DNA from: Mesorhizobium sp. AR02 | GTDB lineage: Bacteria > Pseudomonadota > Alphaproteobacteria > Rhizobiales > Rhizobiaceae | Assembly: GCF_024746835.1 (NCBI RefSeq) | Contig: NZ_CP080530.1 | Span: 124,001 to 188,000 of the forward strand | Reading direction: 5' to 3' | DNA: 64,000 bases | Shown: in pieces, positions 29,617-38,177 of the stretch | Layout of the letters: every line of letters begins with the position of its first letter | Numbering within the stretch: the first letter of the stretch is position 1 | Position numbers and translations under genes: made by a program | The notes under the pieces: model-generated | Database searches by the model: none | What the model was told of the DNA's origin: nothing | Seen by the model: only the letters and a program-made list of their open reading frames with translations

Positions 29617-31734
29617 TCATACTACAGCCCTTTCCTTGAGATCGGAGCATTTTGAGGAGTTGAGTTGGCGGATGGCCTCTGCCCGATGGGCAAGCTGGTT
29701 CCATCGGCTGCACTGTTTGGCTGGGACGTGCGGTCCGGGCAGTTCATAGAGGCCGATATAGCCGTTGTAGGCATGTCTTTTCACGATGCCGTATTTCGCC
29801 CATCTGACCAGGGTGCATTCGGTGATTCCAAGTTTTGCGCAGGCTTCTGCTTTTGTCAGCATTCCCCGCTCGCGCAGCCGGTCGTAGCGCGAGCGCAGAC
29901 CATATTGCTTGACGAGATAGATGACGCGCAAGTCGCTGAACTGGGTGTCAGCCTTACCGCGCCGCGCTGAGCCGCCGGGACGGATTCCCCTTGCATTCAG
30001 GATGTCAGCGATTTCAGCGCAGATATGCTCGTCGAGAAGCTTGTCGACCAATTCGACCACCTCGGGCCGGGTCTTTACCTGCTGTGCGGAGGTTTTCGGG
30101 TTCTGAGTGATCAATGTTTCGGTCTTTCCGCCTCTGAAGCGGATGTGTATCCGTGTCTCTCCCTCGGCCTGGAACTTGAGCAATGTGATGTCTTCGACGA
30201 GATAGGCAAGGAGCCGCTTGCGTTCTCGGTTCGGCAAGGCGGGGTCGCGCCAGACCGTTTTGAAGTCGGCCGTCATGGCGATCAATCGATCGCGGATTGC
30301 ATCGTCGAGTGTCGCTCGGTCTGCGCGCAGAGCACTCTCTCTTTCTTCTCGTAGATCAGACAGCATGCGCAGTTTGTCGTTCCATTCGCGTTCAAGGGTG
30401 TCGGCGACCAGGCGGTTGTTCGGATCGACCAGCATAAACCGCCGCTGTGCAAGATCGGCATCGATTTGGGCGCGTTCGACGGCACGGAGCCGGAGTTTGT
30501 CCGCTTCGTCATAGCGCGCTTCGATCTCTTTTCGGATCTCCAGAGCTAACTCCACGGCGGCGGGCGTCATTTCCGCAGCGATCAGTTCACCGATCGCCGC
30601 GTCGACGGGCCAGCCTGCGATCGACTGGCAGTGAGGCTCACCCCGAGAGACGTAGGCGCGGCTGCAGACGTACCAAGTGTCCACCTGACCGCGCCGGGTG
30701 ACGTAACGGGCCCTCATGTGACAGCCACACCGCCCGCATATGACGCGCCCCTGCAACAAAGCCGCGCCTTCGCGCGGTGGCGAGATGCGCGCGGTCTGGT
30801 AGCCTTGGCCATTGGCCTCGAGCGCCTTGAGGTTGTGCTGGAACTGCTCCCAGCTGATATAGCCGGGATGTGCGTCCGGGATGCATGCGAGCCATTCATT
30901 GGGCTCACGTTTGCGGAACTGTTTCTTTCCGTCGACGGTTCTGCGGTAAAGACGCTGACCATAGGCATAGACGCCCGCGTAGCGAGGATTGTGCAGCGTG
31001 CGTAAGGCCGCCGATGTGGTCAGCGGTTGGAAGACCACCCGCTTGCTGTTGCGGAACCGGGATGGGAAGAGCAGACCTTCCCTGGCAAACGCCTTGACGG
31101 TCTGCGTGGCCGACCCGACCCGCGAGAACGTCTCGAAGAAGTGGGTGATCATCTCCCGGATCTGAGCGTCTGGATCAAGGACCACATCGCCAACCTCGTT
31201 GTAGATGAAGCCGGTCGGAAGGGGACAGCGATATTCGCCGCGGCGTGCTTTGTTGAGAATGCCACCGCGCAACCGGGCTTTGATAACGTGCAACTCGGCC
31301 TCGCTCATCGTGCCCTTGAGGCCCAGCAGAAGCCGGTCATTGAAGTTAGCCGGATCGTAGACGCCATCTTCGTCGAGAATGAGCGTGTCGGCCAAAGCGC
31401 AGATCTCCAGCAGCCGATGCCAGTCCGCGTTGTTTCTGGCGAGGCGAGAGACTTCCAGGCCCATGACGATCCCCGCGCGCCCCATGCCGACATCGGACAC
31501 CAAGCGCTGGAAGCCTTCGCGCCACGACGCTGAAGCGCCGGATTCGCCCTGGTCGCTGTCGATGACGGTGATCTGGTCGTCGTGCCATCCAAGCCCGATC
31601 GCGCGACCACGAAGATCGTATTGACGCTTGGTGCTTTCGACATTCTCCATGACCTGGCGCATCGATGACTGTCGGATGTAGAGGTAAGCGCTCCGCTCGA
31701 GATGATGCGATTGGACCTTGAGCTTTTCGTTCAT
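29617..31734 (-). CDS. Large serine recombinase (element 1)
   Basis: A 705-residue site-specific recombinase. The N-terminal resolvase domain has YLYIRQSSMRQVMEN with the catalytic Ser near residue 23, GLEVSRLARNNADW and NDRLLLGLKGTMSEAELH. The middle recombinase domain includes LHNPRYAGVYAYG, followed by a zinc ribbon (CGRCGCHMRARY...C) and a long coiled-coil region (KLRLRAVERAQIDADLAQRR). A C-terminal MerR/excisionase-like HTH is seen in GMLTKAEACAKLGITECTLVRW. It overlaps the small ORF upstream by four bases and ends only ten bases from the element edge. Confidence 0.92.
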   Translation of the reverse strand: MNEKLKVQSHHLERSAYLYIRQSSMRQVMENVESTKRQYDLRGRAIGLGWHDDQITVIDSDQGESGASASWREGFQRLVSDVGMGRAGIVMGLEVSRLARNNADWHRLLEICALADTLILDEDGVYDPANFNDRLLLGLKGTMSEAELHVIKARLRGGILNKARRGEYRCPLPTGFIYNEVGDVVLDPDAQIREMITHFFETFSRVGSATQTVKAFAREGLLFPSRFRNSKRVVFQPLTTSAALRTLHNPRYAGVYAYGQRLYRRTVDGKKQFRKREPNEWLACIPDAHPGYISWEQFQHNLKALEANGQGYQTARISPPREGAALLQGRVICGRCGCHMRARYVTRRGQVDTWYVCSRAYVSRGEPHCQSIAGWPVDAAIGELIAAEMTPAAVELALEIRKEIEARYDEADKLRLRAVERAQIDADLAQRRFMLVDPNNRLVADTLEREWNDKLRMLSDLREERESALRADRATLDDAIRDRLIAMTADFKTVWRDPALPNRERKRLLAYLVEDITLLKFQAEGETRIHIRFRGGKTETLITQNPKTSAQQVKTRPEVVELVDKLLDEHICAEIADILNARGIRPGGSARRGKADTQFSDLRVIYLVKQYGLRSRYDRLRERGMLTKAEACAKLGITECTLVRWAKYGIVKRHAYNGYIGLYELPGPHVPAKQCSRWNQLAHRAEAIRQLNSSKCSDLKERAVV

Positions 31735-32006
31735 GCTGTTCTCCGTTCAGGGGCCGCCATCACGATGGCGGCGAGCAAGTGGATGATTGTGCGTCGCTCG
31801 GACGTTTCGTCCGCGATCGGCAGCCTGGCTACAGGCGGCGAAGCCGCGGGTGGGGACCAGCCCGGCGCACGCAAGATCGCGCTAACCCAGGCCCACATGC
31901 CGCGATGCAGAAGGATGCTAAGACCACTGCGTGCCTCCACAGGGAGCGCGGCACCAAGCGCGGCGGCGCGCAGTATTTCGTATCGCTCCGTGGCGCGGGA
32001 CTGCAT
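31731..32006 (-). CDS. Small accessory protein before recombinase 1
   Basis: A 91-residue frame (MQSRATERYEILRAAALG at the start, ETSERRTIIHLLAAIVMAA near the end) whose stop overlaps the recombinase start by four bases. No known domain is recognised. Element 2 has a protein at the same place with a similar end (LSDPERSVVVARLATLLMAA), which supports that it is real and part of the module. Start codon choice is uncertain. Confidence 0.55.
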   Translation of the reverse strand: MQSRATERYEILRAAALGAALPVEARSGLSILLHRGMWAWVSAILRAPGWSPPAASPPVARLPIADETSERRTIIHLLAAIVMAAPERRTA

Positions 32007-32038
32007 CGCGCAATGCAATTGCGCACCACCACTGATGG

Positions 32039-32530
32039 TTACGCCGTTTTTTTTACGCCGAGCGCACGCTCGATTGTTCTGGGGTGGACATCGAGGCCGA
32101 ACTCTGTCCAGAGCCGGTTCGTCAGTTCGCGTGCCCGAATGGGCTCGCCTGGAACCACTTGGGCCCTGAGAAAGGCCAGCACTTCGCTCTGGATCTTGTG
32201 CGGGCCGTGCGGGCCGCGCTTCCTCGGTACTAGGCCGGCCAGACCCGCGTCCTCGAAGTCCGCTTTGGCCTGGTAGAAGGTCGGGCGGGAGACGCCATAT
32301 TCGTCGGACACCTCCGTTACCGACATTTTGTCGACGGATACGCGCCGCAGCATCTCGTACTTCACCTGCACGATGTCGCGCGGATCGAAGAAGCCGTCCT
32401 CCCGGAACTTCTGATCGCCGATTTTTTCCGGGGCTGGATTGAGCGTGCCATCCTCGGCCAAAGCGCTGGCTTTCGATTGCCTGTGTTTGACGCTGTCCGA
32501 CACCTGCGCTGCCCCCCGATGTCGACTCAA
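32039..32530 (-). CDS. Helix-turn-helix protein of element 1
   Basis: A 163-residue protein. The centre reads IVQVKYEMLRRVSVDKMSVT and EVSDEYGVSRPTFYQAKADFE, a clear HTH of transposase/IS3-OrfA-like type. The C-terminal part (IRARELTNRLWTEFGLDVHP then RTIERALGV) looks like a second winged-helix segment. It lies between the DUF5372-like gene and the small ORF. A role as regulator or directionality factor of the recombinase is plausible but inferred. Element 2 has no counterpart. Confidence 0.7.
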   Translation of the reverse strand: MSRHRGAAQVSDSVKHRQSKASALAEDGTLNPAPEKIGDQKFREDGFFDPRDIVQVKYEMLRRVSVDKMSVTEVSDEYGVSRPTFYQAKADFEDAGLAGLVPRKRGPHGPHKIQSEVLAFLRAQVVPGEPIRARELTNRLWTEFGLDVHPRTIERALGVKKTA

Positions 32531-32621
32531 TTATCGTAATTATAAATATGCCGCGTATGATTAAACTGTCAAGCGTGTATCTGCCAACCAATCGCATATA
32601 ATCTCTACTAATACAGCACAT

Positions 32622-32966
32622 TCAGCGAAGCCCCCATGGATTTTGCGGCGTTATTTTCCTTACAACATCGGCGAAATTTCCTTTACAATCTTGCGGCGTT
32701 GCGCATCTCCCTTGCGATATGAGGCGCTCTACGAGACTGCTGAGTTCCAGTAGGTCGGTGAGGCTGCACAGTGCGCGCCCGTTTCCCGCGACAACCTCAA
32801 GGCTGGGCACGGCTGCATCGGTCCATTGCGGCGGAACAGAGCAAATCCGGCCATCGTCAAAGCGCAGCAGCAACAGCTTGCCCGCTCGGTTACCGCGCTT
32901 CCCAACGCAGGCACCGTGCTGCCCGGAATACGGATGAAAGGGGTGAGTCACCATCACAAACTGCAA
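32622..32966 (-). CDS. DUF5372-like protein of element 1
   Basis: A 114-residue protein beginning MQFVMVTHPFHPYSGQHGAC, with KLLLLRFDDGRICSVPPQWTD and DLLELSSLVERL. This matches the DUF5372 family, small proteins repeatedly found with serine recombinases. It is the promoter-proximal gene of the element, and its start lies about 40 bases from the element edge. Function unknown. Confidence 0.7.
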   Translation of the reverse strand: MQFVMVTHPFHPYSGQHGACVGKRGNRAGKLLLLRFDDGRICSVPPQWTDAAVPSLEVVAGNGRALCSLTDLLELSSLVERLISQGRCATPQDCKGNFADVVRKITPQNPWGLR

Positions 32967-34605
32967 CGGGGACGATGAACCGCCTGCATTTCCAAGTGAG
33001 TTACAAGCGGCTTACCGATGGTTGTTTTGCCTGGCCAACCACCAAGGATCAGGTCGCCGTGTCGCTCACCAAGGCGCAGCTTTCGCTGCTTTTGGACGGG
33101 ATCGATTGGCGCCGGCCGAGCAAGATTTATCGACCGCGTTTGGCTGGCTGATTTTGATGTTTCTTATTGATTTTGTGTTGATTCTTCTTCCGTAACGAGG
33201 GTCTTTCGGGTATAGGTTTTGGGTGTCGGAACAAGCTCCCTCAATCGCTGATTTCTTCGCTCGGATCGCCCTTCTGGAGGCGGCCGTTTCTGCCCGTGAC
33301 ATCACCATCGCCGAACGCGATGAGCAGCTTCGAAGAGAGCGCGCCGAGGCCGCACTTCGCATCCAGCGCCTGCAGCTGCGGATCGATCGCTTCAACCGCA
33401 AGGCCTTCGGCCGTTCGTCCGAGAAGCTGGGCCAGATGCGGCTCGAACTCGAAGATCTCGAGACCGATTTCGCCGCCCGCGTGCCCGATATCGAGCTGCC
33501 CATCGTCGCTGACACCGACAAGGTGCGGGTGTTGCCGGTGCGCAAGCTCAACCCGAACCTGCCGCGCAAGCGGGTCGTTCGCGAGCCGTCTTGCGCATGT
33601 TGCCCGGGCTGTGGCGGCGATCTGCGCGCCATGGGCGAAGATAGCGACGAGATGCTCGATCTGGTTGCCCAGGCCTGGCAGGTGATGGAGACCATTCGAC
33701 CCAAGTACAGCTGCCGGACCTGCGATAAAATCATCCAGGCGCCGGCGCCAGCCAAGGCCATTGCACGCGGCAAGCTCAGCTATGCCGCGCTCGCCCATAT
33801 CATGATGGCGAAGTGGGGCTATCATCTGCCCTTCTACCGTCTGGCCCAGATGATGGCCGCCAAGGGCGTCGATATCGAGCGTTCCACGCTTGCGCGCAGC
33901 GCCGGCTACGCCGCCGCCTTGCTCGATCCGATCTACAACCGCATCCGCGAGATCGGCCGTACCCGCACCAAGATCCACACCGACGACACGCGGCTTCCGA
34001 TCCTGGCGCCCGGCAACGGCAAGACACACAAGGGCGCGCTCTGGGTTTACGTCGCCGACGACCGCAACTCGGGTTCGCAGGAGCCGCCGATCGCCTGGTA
34101 TCGCGCCACCATGGGCCGCGCCGGCGAGAGCGTGATGACCGAGCTCGCCGGATTTGCCGGCACGCTCCAGGCCGACGGTTTCAGCGGCTATAACCAGATC
34201 TACAAGGGCGGCGCCATTCGAGAAGCTGCCTGCCTGGCCCATCTGCGTCGCAAGATATTCGACGTTCACGACAGCCAGCCGACCGCGCTCAGCACGACGG
34301 CGATGGCCGGTATCCAGGCGATCTACCGGATCGAGGAAGAGATACGGGGACTCCCGCCCGCCGAGAGATTGGCCGCACGACGAAGTCGGACCCGACCACT
34401 GGTCCGCGCGCTGCGACGACAGCTCACGCGCCAGGGCAACGGTTTGTCGCGCCATGCCGATATCGCCAAGGCCTTCGCCTATGGCACCAGACGATGGCGC
34501 GCGTTCAATCGCTTCCTCTACGATGGCCAGCTCGAGCCCGACAACCTGATCGCGGAGCGGGCCATTCGTGGATTTGCAACGACCGATTCATACTGCACCT
34601 CCTCC

Positions 34606-36675
34606 TCAAACGTCCGGAAACAGGGACTTTTGGTTTTCCATTTTGATGCGACACGGGCCCCTGTGACGCGGAAACTGGGTTACTTGATCCTTTTCCAGGT
34701 CCGTGGCTCGTATTTGGTGCGGCGCATCCGGAACAACCTGCTCGGTAGGGAGCACGCCCTCCTTGATCAGTCGACGGACACGATGGGCTGTAACTCCAAG
34801 CTTTTTGGCAGCTTCGGTCAGCGTGAGCCATTCGCCATTCTTTTCGGCGGATCGGTAGCCGTGGATTTTATGGACCGTGCGCAGTGCCCCGACACGGCGC
34901 GCCGTCCAGGTTTTGCCTTGTCCGGTCTGCATTCCCATCCGGTTGAGAGTGGCGGCAATGTTTGCGTCGGACCAGCGGGTAGCCATAGACCGCATGACGG
35001 CAAGGGCGGCCTCCGGAGTACTCTGGCCATGTTCGCCAGCTTTGGGTTTGCGAATACGCAGCTGGGAGTGCTGGCCACCCCTCCAGTGGATCGTCAAAAT
35101 AACTTCACGTTGCTCTTCATCGACGTCAGCGATGATATCCGACACGAGGGTGCGGAGGAGCTGCTGACGGCAACGCATATCGACGTCAGGCGCGCGCCAG
35201 GCAGCCTCCAGGTCGGTGGCAATGCCAGCAAAATCGGGAACTGGGGTGACAAGATCGATTTGTCGCGCTTGGGCCAAACCCGCTTCACAGGCTTCCACGC
35301 GCCTGAGCGCTGCCTCCCAGCTCTTCTCAAGTTGGGCAGCGATCAGCCGGTTGTCGGGGTCGCAAGCGGCATAGCGACGCTCAGCGAGAGATGCCTCGTA
35401 TCGAGCTTGCTGCAAGTCCAGCTCCACCATACGGTGTCGTTCTTCCAGATTATCCCGATGCGCACGATCAGCTTCCATTGCGGCCTCGATCGCCATTGGC
35501 GTCACGGCTCTCAATATCTCTTTGCCGATGGCAGGGTCGATGCGAGATGCGCCAAAAGTCATGCATCGCGGCTTGGCCAGCATCTGGTTGATACGTTCGC
35601 AGCGGTAATAGGGATGACCCGGAGGCCGGCCCGAATAGACAACGCCCAACCGCCTTCCACATCGGCCGCAGGTGAGCAGGCCCGCAAGCAGCGCACGGCC
35701 GCCACGACCCGACTTGATGCCGCCTTTCTGTCCAAAGGCATTGACGGCGATATGGCTCTGGTTCCGCTCAAACTCACTCCAATCGATATAACCTTCATGA
35801 TGATCCTGGAGCAGCACTTCCCACGTTCCAAAGGGCTTGTTGTGGCCGTAGCTTTTGCGAGCCCTGCCATCGACAATCTCCGTTCGCTTCTCGCTTTTAC
35901 CATAGACATAGACCCCGGCGTAGAATGGGTTCTTCAGGATCGAAATAACACTTCGATAGCGAACCGGCACCCAGTCGAAGGACACCGTTTTGCGCCCGTC
36001 AGAAGGGCGGGGAAAATGGAAATTATCAGCCGTCAGCGAAATCAGCACCTGGCGGGCGCTGCCAAGCTCGCGGAAGCGCGAAAAGATGAGGCGGATCGCC
36101 TGCTGTACCCGAAGATCAGGATCAAGCCCCAGACCGTATTCACGATGCCAGATATAGCCGATCGGAACACTGAGGCGCAGTTCCCCCCGCCGCGCTTTGG
36201 CGCGAGCCGCGTCAAGCATGCGCGTTCGCAATATGCCGAGCTCAAACTCGCTGATGCTGCCCTTCATACCCAACAACAATCGATCGTTAGGCCGACAAGG
36301 ATCGTACACCCCGTCGAGATCTATGACGCGCGCTTCAACCAGGCCGCACAGTTCCAGGAGGTGGTGCCAATCCCGGCCGTTACGGGAAAGGCGCGATGCG
36401 TCGAGGCAGAGCACTGCGCCAACTTTGCCTGTGCACAGGCCGCTCACCAGTCGCTCGAAACCAGGGCGGTCGACAGCGCCGCTGGCGGTCCGACCAAGGT
36501 CATCGTCGATCACCTCGACATCATGGAATCCCCAGCGGCGCGCAACATCCACAAGTTCATATTGTCGCCGCTGGCTTTCCAGGTTGTTCTGGACCTGACC
36601 GGGGGTCGACTGTCGAACGTAGACCACAGCTTTGCGCTTCAGCACCGTCGCTGGAAGGAGATCATTGCCCGTCAT
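34606..36675 (-). CDS. Large serine recombinase (element 2)
   Basis: A 689-residue recombinase of the same type as that of element 1 but clearly diverged. It has VVYVRQSTPGQVQNNLESQR with the catalytic Ser near residue 23, LDASRLSRNGRDWHHLLELC, NDRLLLGMKGSISEFEL, LKNPFYAGVYVYG, the zinc ribbon CGRCGRRLGVVYS...C, a coiled coil, and a C-terminal HTH (WLTLTEAAKKLGVTAHRVRR). The start overlaps the small upstream ORF by 14 bases. Confidence 0.92.
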   Translation of the reverse strand: MTGNDLLPATVLKRKAVVYVRQSTPGQVQNNLESQRRQYELVDVARRWGFHDVEVIDDDLGRTASGAVDRPGFERLVSGLCTGKVGAVLCLDASRLSRNGRDWHHLLELCGLVEARVIDLDGVYDPCRPNDRLLLGMKGSISEFELGILRTRMLDAARAKARRGELRLSVPIGYIWHREYGLGLDPDLRVQQAIRLIFSRFRELGSARQVLISLTADNFHFPRPSDGRKTVSFDWVPVRYRSVISILKNPFYAGVYVYGKSEKRTEIVDGRARKSYGHNKPFGTWEVLLQDHHEGYIDWSEFERNQSHIAVNAFGQKGGIKSGRGGRALLAGLLTCGRCGRRLGVVYSGRPPGHPYYRCERINQMLAKPRCMTFGASRIDPAIGKEILRAVTPMAIEAAMEADRAHRDNLEERHRMVELDLQQARYEASLAERRYAACDPDNRLIAAQLEKSWEAALRRVEACEAGLAQARQIDLVTPVPDFAGIATDLEAAWRAPDVDMRCRQQLLRTLVSDIIADVDEEQREVILTIHWRGGQHSQLRIRKPKAGEHGQSTPEAALAVMRSMATRWSDANIAATLNRMGMQTGQGKTWTARRVGALRTVHKIHGYRSAEKNGEWLTLTEAAKKLGVTAHRVRRLIKEGVLPTEQVVPDAPHQIRATDLEKDQVTQFPRHRGPCRIKMENQKSLFPDV

Positions 36676-36850
36676 CGCTCGTCTCCTTCGTCGCGACGCC
36701 GGCCGCGGCCATCAGGAGGGTCGCCAGCCTGGCGACAACAACGCTTCGTTCCGGGTCGCTCAGGCCTCGCATCTGCGGCGTATCGAGCGGCATGCTCAGC
36801 TGCTGGGTCAGCACCGGTAATGTCGAGGGTGGTGGTGGTAAAGCCTTCAT
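36662..36850 (-). CDS. Small accessory protein before recombinase 2
   Basis: A 62-residue frame: MKALPPPPSTLPVLTQQLSM, then LSDPERSVVVARLATLLMAA. It overlaps the recombinase start and stands where element 1 has its 91-residue protein, with similar last 20-25 residues. No known domain is recognised. Confidence 0.55.
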   Translation of the reverse strand: MKALPPPPSTLPVLTQQLSMPLDTPQMRGLSDPERSVVVARLATLLMAAAGVATKETSDDGQ

Positions 36851-37133
36851 GGCGCGCCTCCTGGATGGCCGTGAGTCCATCCGTCGAAGTCTGCCTGAAA
36901 CCGCGCTCGGTAAGCAGTCTATGAAGCTCTACAAGTCCAATCACCGCAACGCGCGGTTCGCCCATCTCCATGTTGGCGCAAAACGCCCGATCCAGCATCC
37001 ACTCTGCGACCTGAATGATCTCACCCGGCCTAATCTCGACCCGAATGATCGAACCGTTAGCCCGATCCTCCCGACCTTCATGCCGGAATCGGCCGCCGTA
37101 ATATGGATGCCAGCGATAATGAAACTCTACCAT
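36672..37133 (-). CDS. DUF5372-like protein of element 2
   Basis: The first ~80 residues (MVEFHYRWHPYYGGRFRHEG, IIRVEIRPGEIIQVAEWMLD, VELHRLLTERGF) parallel the element 1 protein: an HPxxxY-type start, a middle strand, and a leucine-rich end. The frame runs to 153 codons. The C-terminal ~60 codons overlap the small ORF in another frame and are Arg/Pro-rich, so the natural protein may be shorter, with a frameshift near 36870. Confidence 0.55.
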   Translation of the reverse strand: MVEFHYRWHPYYGGRFRHEGREDRANGSIIRVEIRPGEIIQVAEWMLDRAFCANMEMGEPRVAVIGLVELHRLLTERGFRQTSTDGLTAIQEARHEGFTTTTLDITGADPAAEHAARYAADARPERPGTKRCCRQAGDPPDGRGRRRDEGDER

Positions 37134-37392
37134 CTGCCCGACATGGGCAGAATGACCCTGCGATGACAGTCGGCCGACGCAACTGGCTTTTCTCGGGCAG
37201 CTTCGCCGCGGCAGAGCGGTCAGCGGTCGTGCTCAGCATCATTGAGACGTGCAAGCTTTGCGGCGTCGATGCCGAAGCCTACATGGCCGACGTCACCGAG
37301 CGCATCCAGAATGATTGGCCAGCCTCGCGCTGGGACGAACTGATGCCGTGGAATTGGGTGCGCCGCGAAGAGATGCAGCTCTCCTTGGCGGC

Positions 37393-37992
37393 ATGAGCGC
37401 GCTCGATGACATGGCGCTGTCGGACGAGGCGCTCGAGGCCTGGATGGCTGCCAAGACCAACCGCCCGCTGGTGCGGACCATGTCGGCGCTGGATGGCTTC
37501 GTAACGGCGGCGGTCACCGGGCCGCGCTACCCGGACCCGCAAGACTGGATGTGCCCGCTCATGGGGTTGCGGCGCGACGTCCTGGCCAAAGGGTCTGCAA
37601 CCGATCACGCCGTGTTTGCCAGCGTCGCCAGGATCCACAACCGGATCAACGAGACGCTCTTCGACAGACCGCAGGATTATGCGCCTCGATTCGCCACAAA
37701 GTCCAGCGGCGGCATCGACCCCCGGCCGTGGTGCCAGGGGTTCTATGCGGCCATGACTCTCAACATCAAAAGCTGGAAATCGCTACTCGACCTCGACAAC
37801 CCCAACCACGGCCTGTTGCTGCCGATCCTGATCTACTGCGTCGACAAAAAGGGCAGGCCCGTCCTCGGCAAGCCCAGGCCGGGGCCAGAGACCGCGCACT
37901 TCATCGAACACGAGGCCTACAAAGACATCGCCCTCGTCATCCCCGCCCTCCGCGAACTCCACTACGTCACCCGTTATGACGACCCGGAGTGA
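37393..37992 (+). CDS. IS66-associated UPF0149 (YecA/YgfB-like) protein
   Basis: A 199-residue protein starting in the tnpC stop (ATGA). The N-terminal part (ALSDEALEAWMAAKTNRPLV, MSALDGFVTAAVTGPRY, WMCPLMG) is the UPF0149/YecA-like helical domain: 'LDGFVTA' and 'WxxPLxG' are its marks. Position inside the IS66 inverted repeats shows it is a fourth gene of this IS. Its role in transposition is unknown. Confidence 0.8.
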   Translation: MSALDDMALSDEALEAWMAAKTNRPLVRTMSALDGFVTAAVTGPRYPDPQDWMCPLMGLRRDVLAKGSATDHAVFASVARIHNRINETLFDRPQDYAPRFATKSSGGIDPRPWCQGFYAAMTLNIKSWKSLLDLDNPNHGLLLPILIYCVDKKGRPVLGKPRPGPETAHFIEHEAYKDIALVIPALRELHYVTRYDDPE

Positions 37993-38177
37993 TCGGCGCC
38001 GGCGCGCGGACCAACGGCTGATGTACTATAGGCGCACCAGACGATTTCGGGAAAGGCGCCTTGGCGCACCGCTTACATTTCACGCGATCGTGGGCACCTT
38101 TAGAGCAAGGGTGAAGGGATCCCGACCGACAATCTGACTGGGCTATGGACACACTCGTTTTGACACGAGGAATCCAG

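Larger units (their letters stand above)
29607..33006 (-). mobile_element. Serine-recombinase element 1, inserted in tnpB
   Basis: About 3.4 kb between the two halves of tnpB. The bases CAA are present at both edges (29604-29606 and 33004-33006), compatible with the very short crossover duplication made by serine recombinases. The inner edges (CTAACTGGCTT at the left; its counterpart GTAACTCACTT read from the right) form an imperfect inverted repeat. All four genes face left: DUF5372-like, HTH protein, a small ORF and the recombinase. There is no cargo beyond these. Confidence 0.88.
29401..33151 (+). pseudogene. tnpB: IS66 TnpB, split by serine-recombinase element 1
   Basis: The N-terminal 68 codons (MITVVPTDRIYLCCGATDMR, FCFRGRKGHIIKILAHDDQG, FCLFT) run to 29606. 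The C-terminal part (KRLTDGCFAWPTTKDQVAVS then LTKAQLSLLLDGIDWRRP) runs from 33007 to the stop at 33151. Joining 29606 to 33007 restores one frame of 116 codons, the normal TnpB length, so the gene was intact until the element entered. The GTG start overlaps tnpA. Confidence 0.93.
34571..37160 (-). mobile_element. Serine-recombinase element 2, inserted in tnpC
   Basis: About 2.6 kb inside tnpC. The dinucleotide TG is present at both edges (34569-34570 and 37159-37160), which fits a 2-bp crossover core. It encodes, leftward, a DUF5372-like protein, a small ORF and a recombinase, and no cargo. It is related to element 1 in plan but diverged in sequence, and the target sequences differ (CAA-type in tnpB, TG in tnpC). 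Confidence 0.87.
33223..37396 (+). pseudogene. tnpC: IS66 TnpC transposase, split by serine-recombinase element 2
   Basis: The first part (GTG start, MSEQAPSIADFFARIALLEA) runs to 34570 and includes the coiled coil, zinc-finger-like CACCPGCGGDL, the DDE residues in IHTDDTRLPI and LQADGFSGYN, and the final NLIAERAIR. The last part (VGRRNWLFSGSFAAAERSAV to EEMQLSLAA) resumes at 37161. Joining 34570 to 37161 gives exactly 528 codons in one frame with R-A-M-T-V at the joint. The apparent 1233-codon frame that reads on into element 2 is an artefact of that insertion. Confidence 0.94.
28910..38076 (+). mobile_element. IS66-family element inserted in the IS21 left end
   Basis: Terminal inverted repeats of 24 bp (28910-28933 and 38053-38076) begin GTAAGCGGTGCGCC and differ at one base. 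They are flanked by the 8-bp duplication ATTTCACG (28902-28909 and 38077-38084), the usual IS66 duplication length. It encodes tnpA, tnpB, tnpC and a fourth gene. tnpB and tnpC each contain a serine-recombinase element. Without these two guests the element would be about 3.2 kb. Confidence 0.95.

Noticed and set aside
33241..34455. 404-codon minus-strand frame opposite tnpC
   Set aside because: Reverse shadow of TnpC, which is confirmed by family motifs and by restoration of its frame.
33223..36924. A 1233-codon open frame
   Set aside because: It begins as IS66 TnpC but after 34570 runs through the antisense of the element 2 recombinase. It is an artefact of the insertion.
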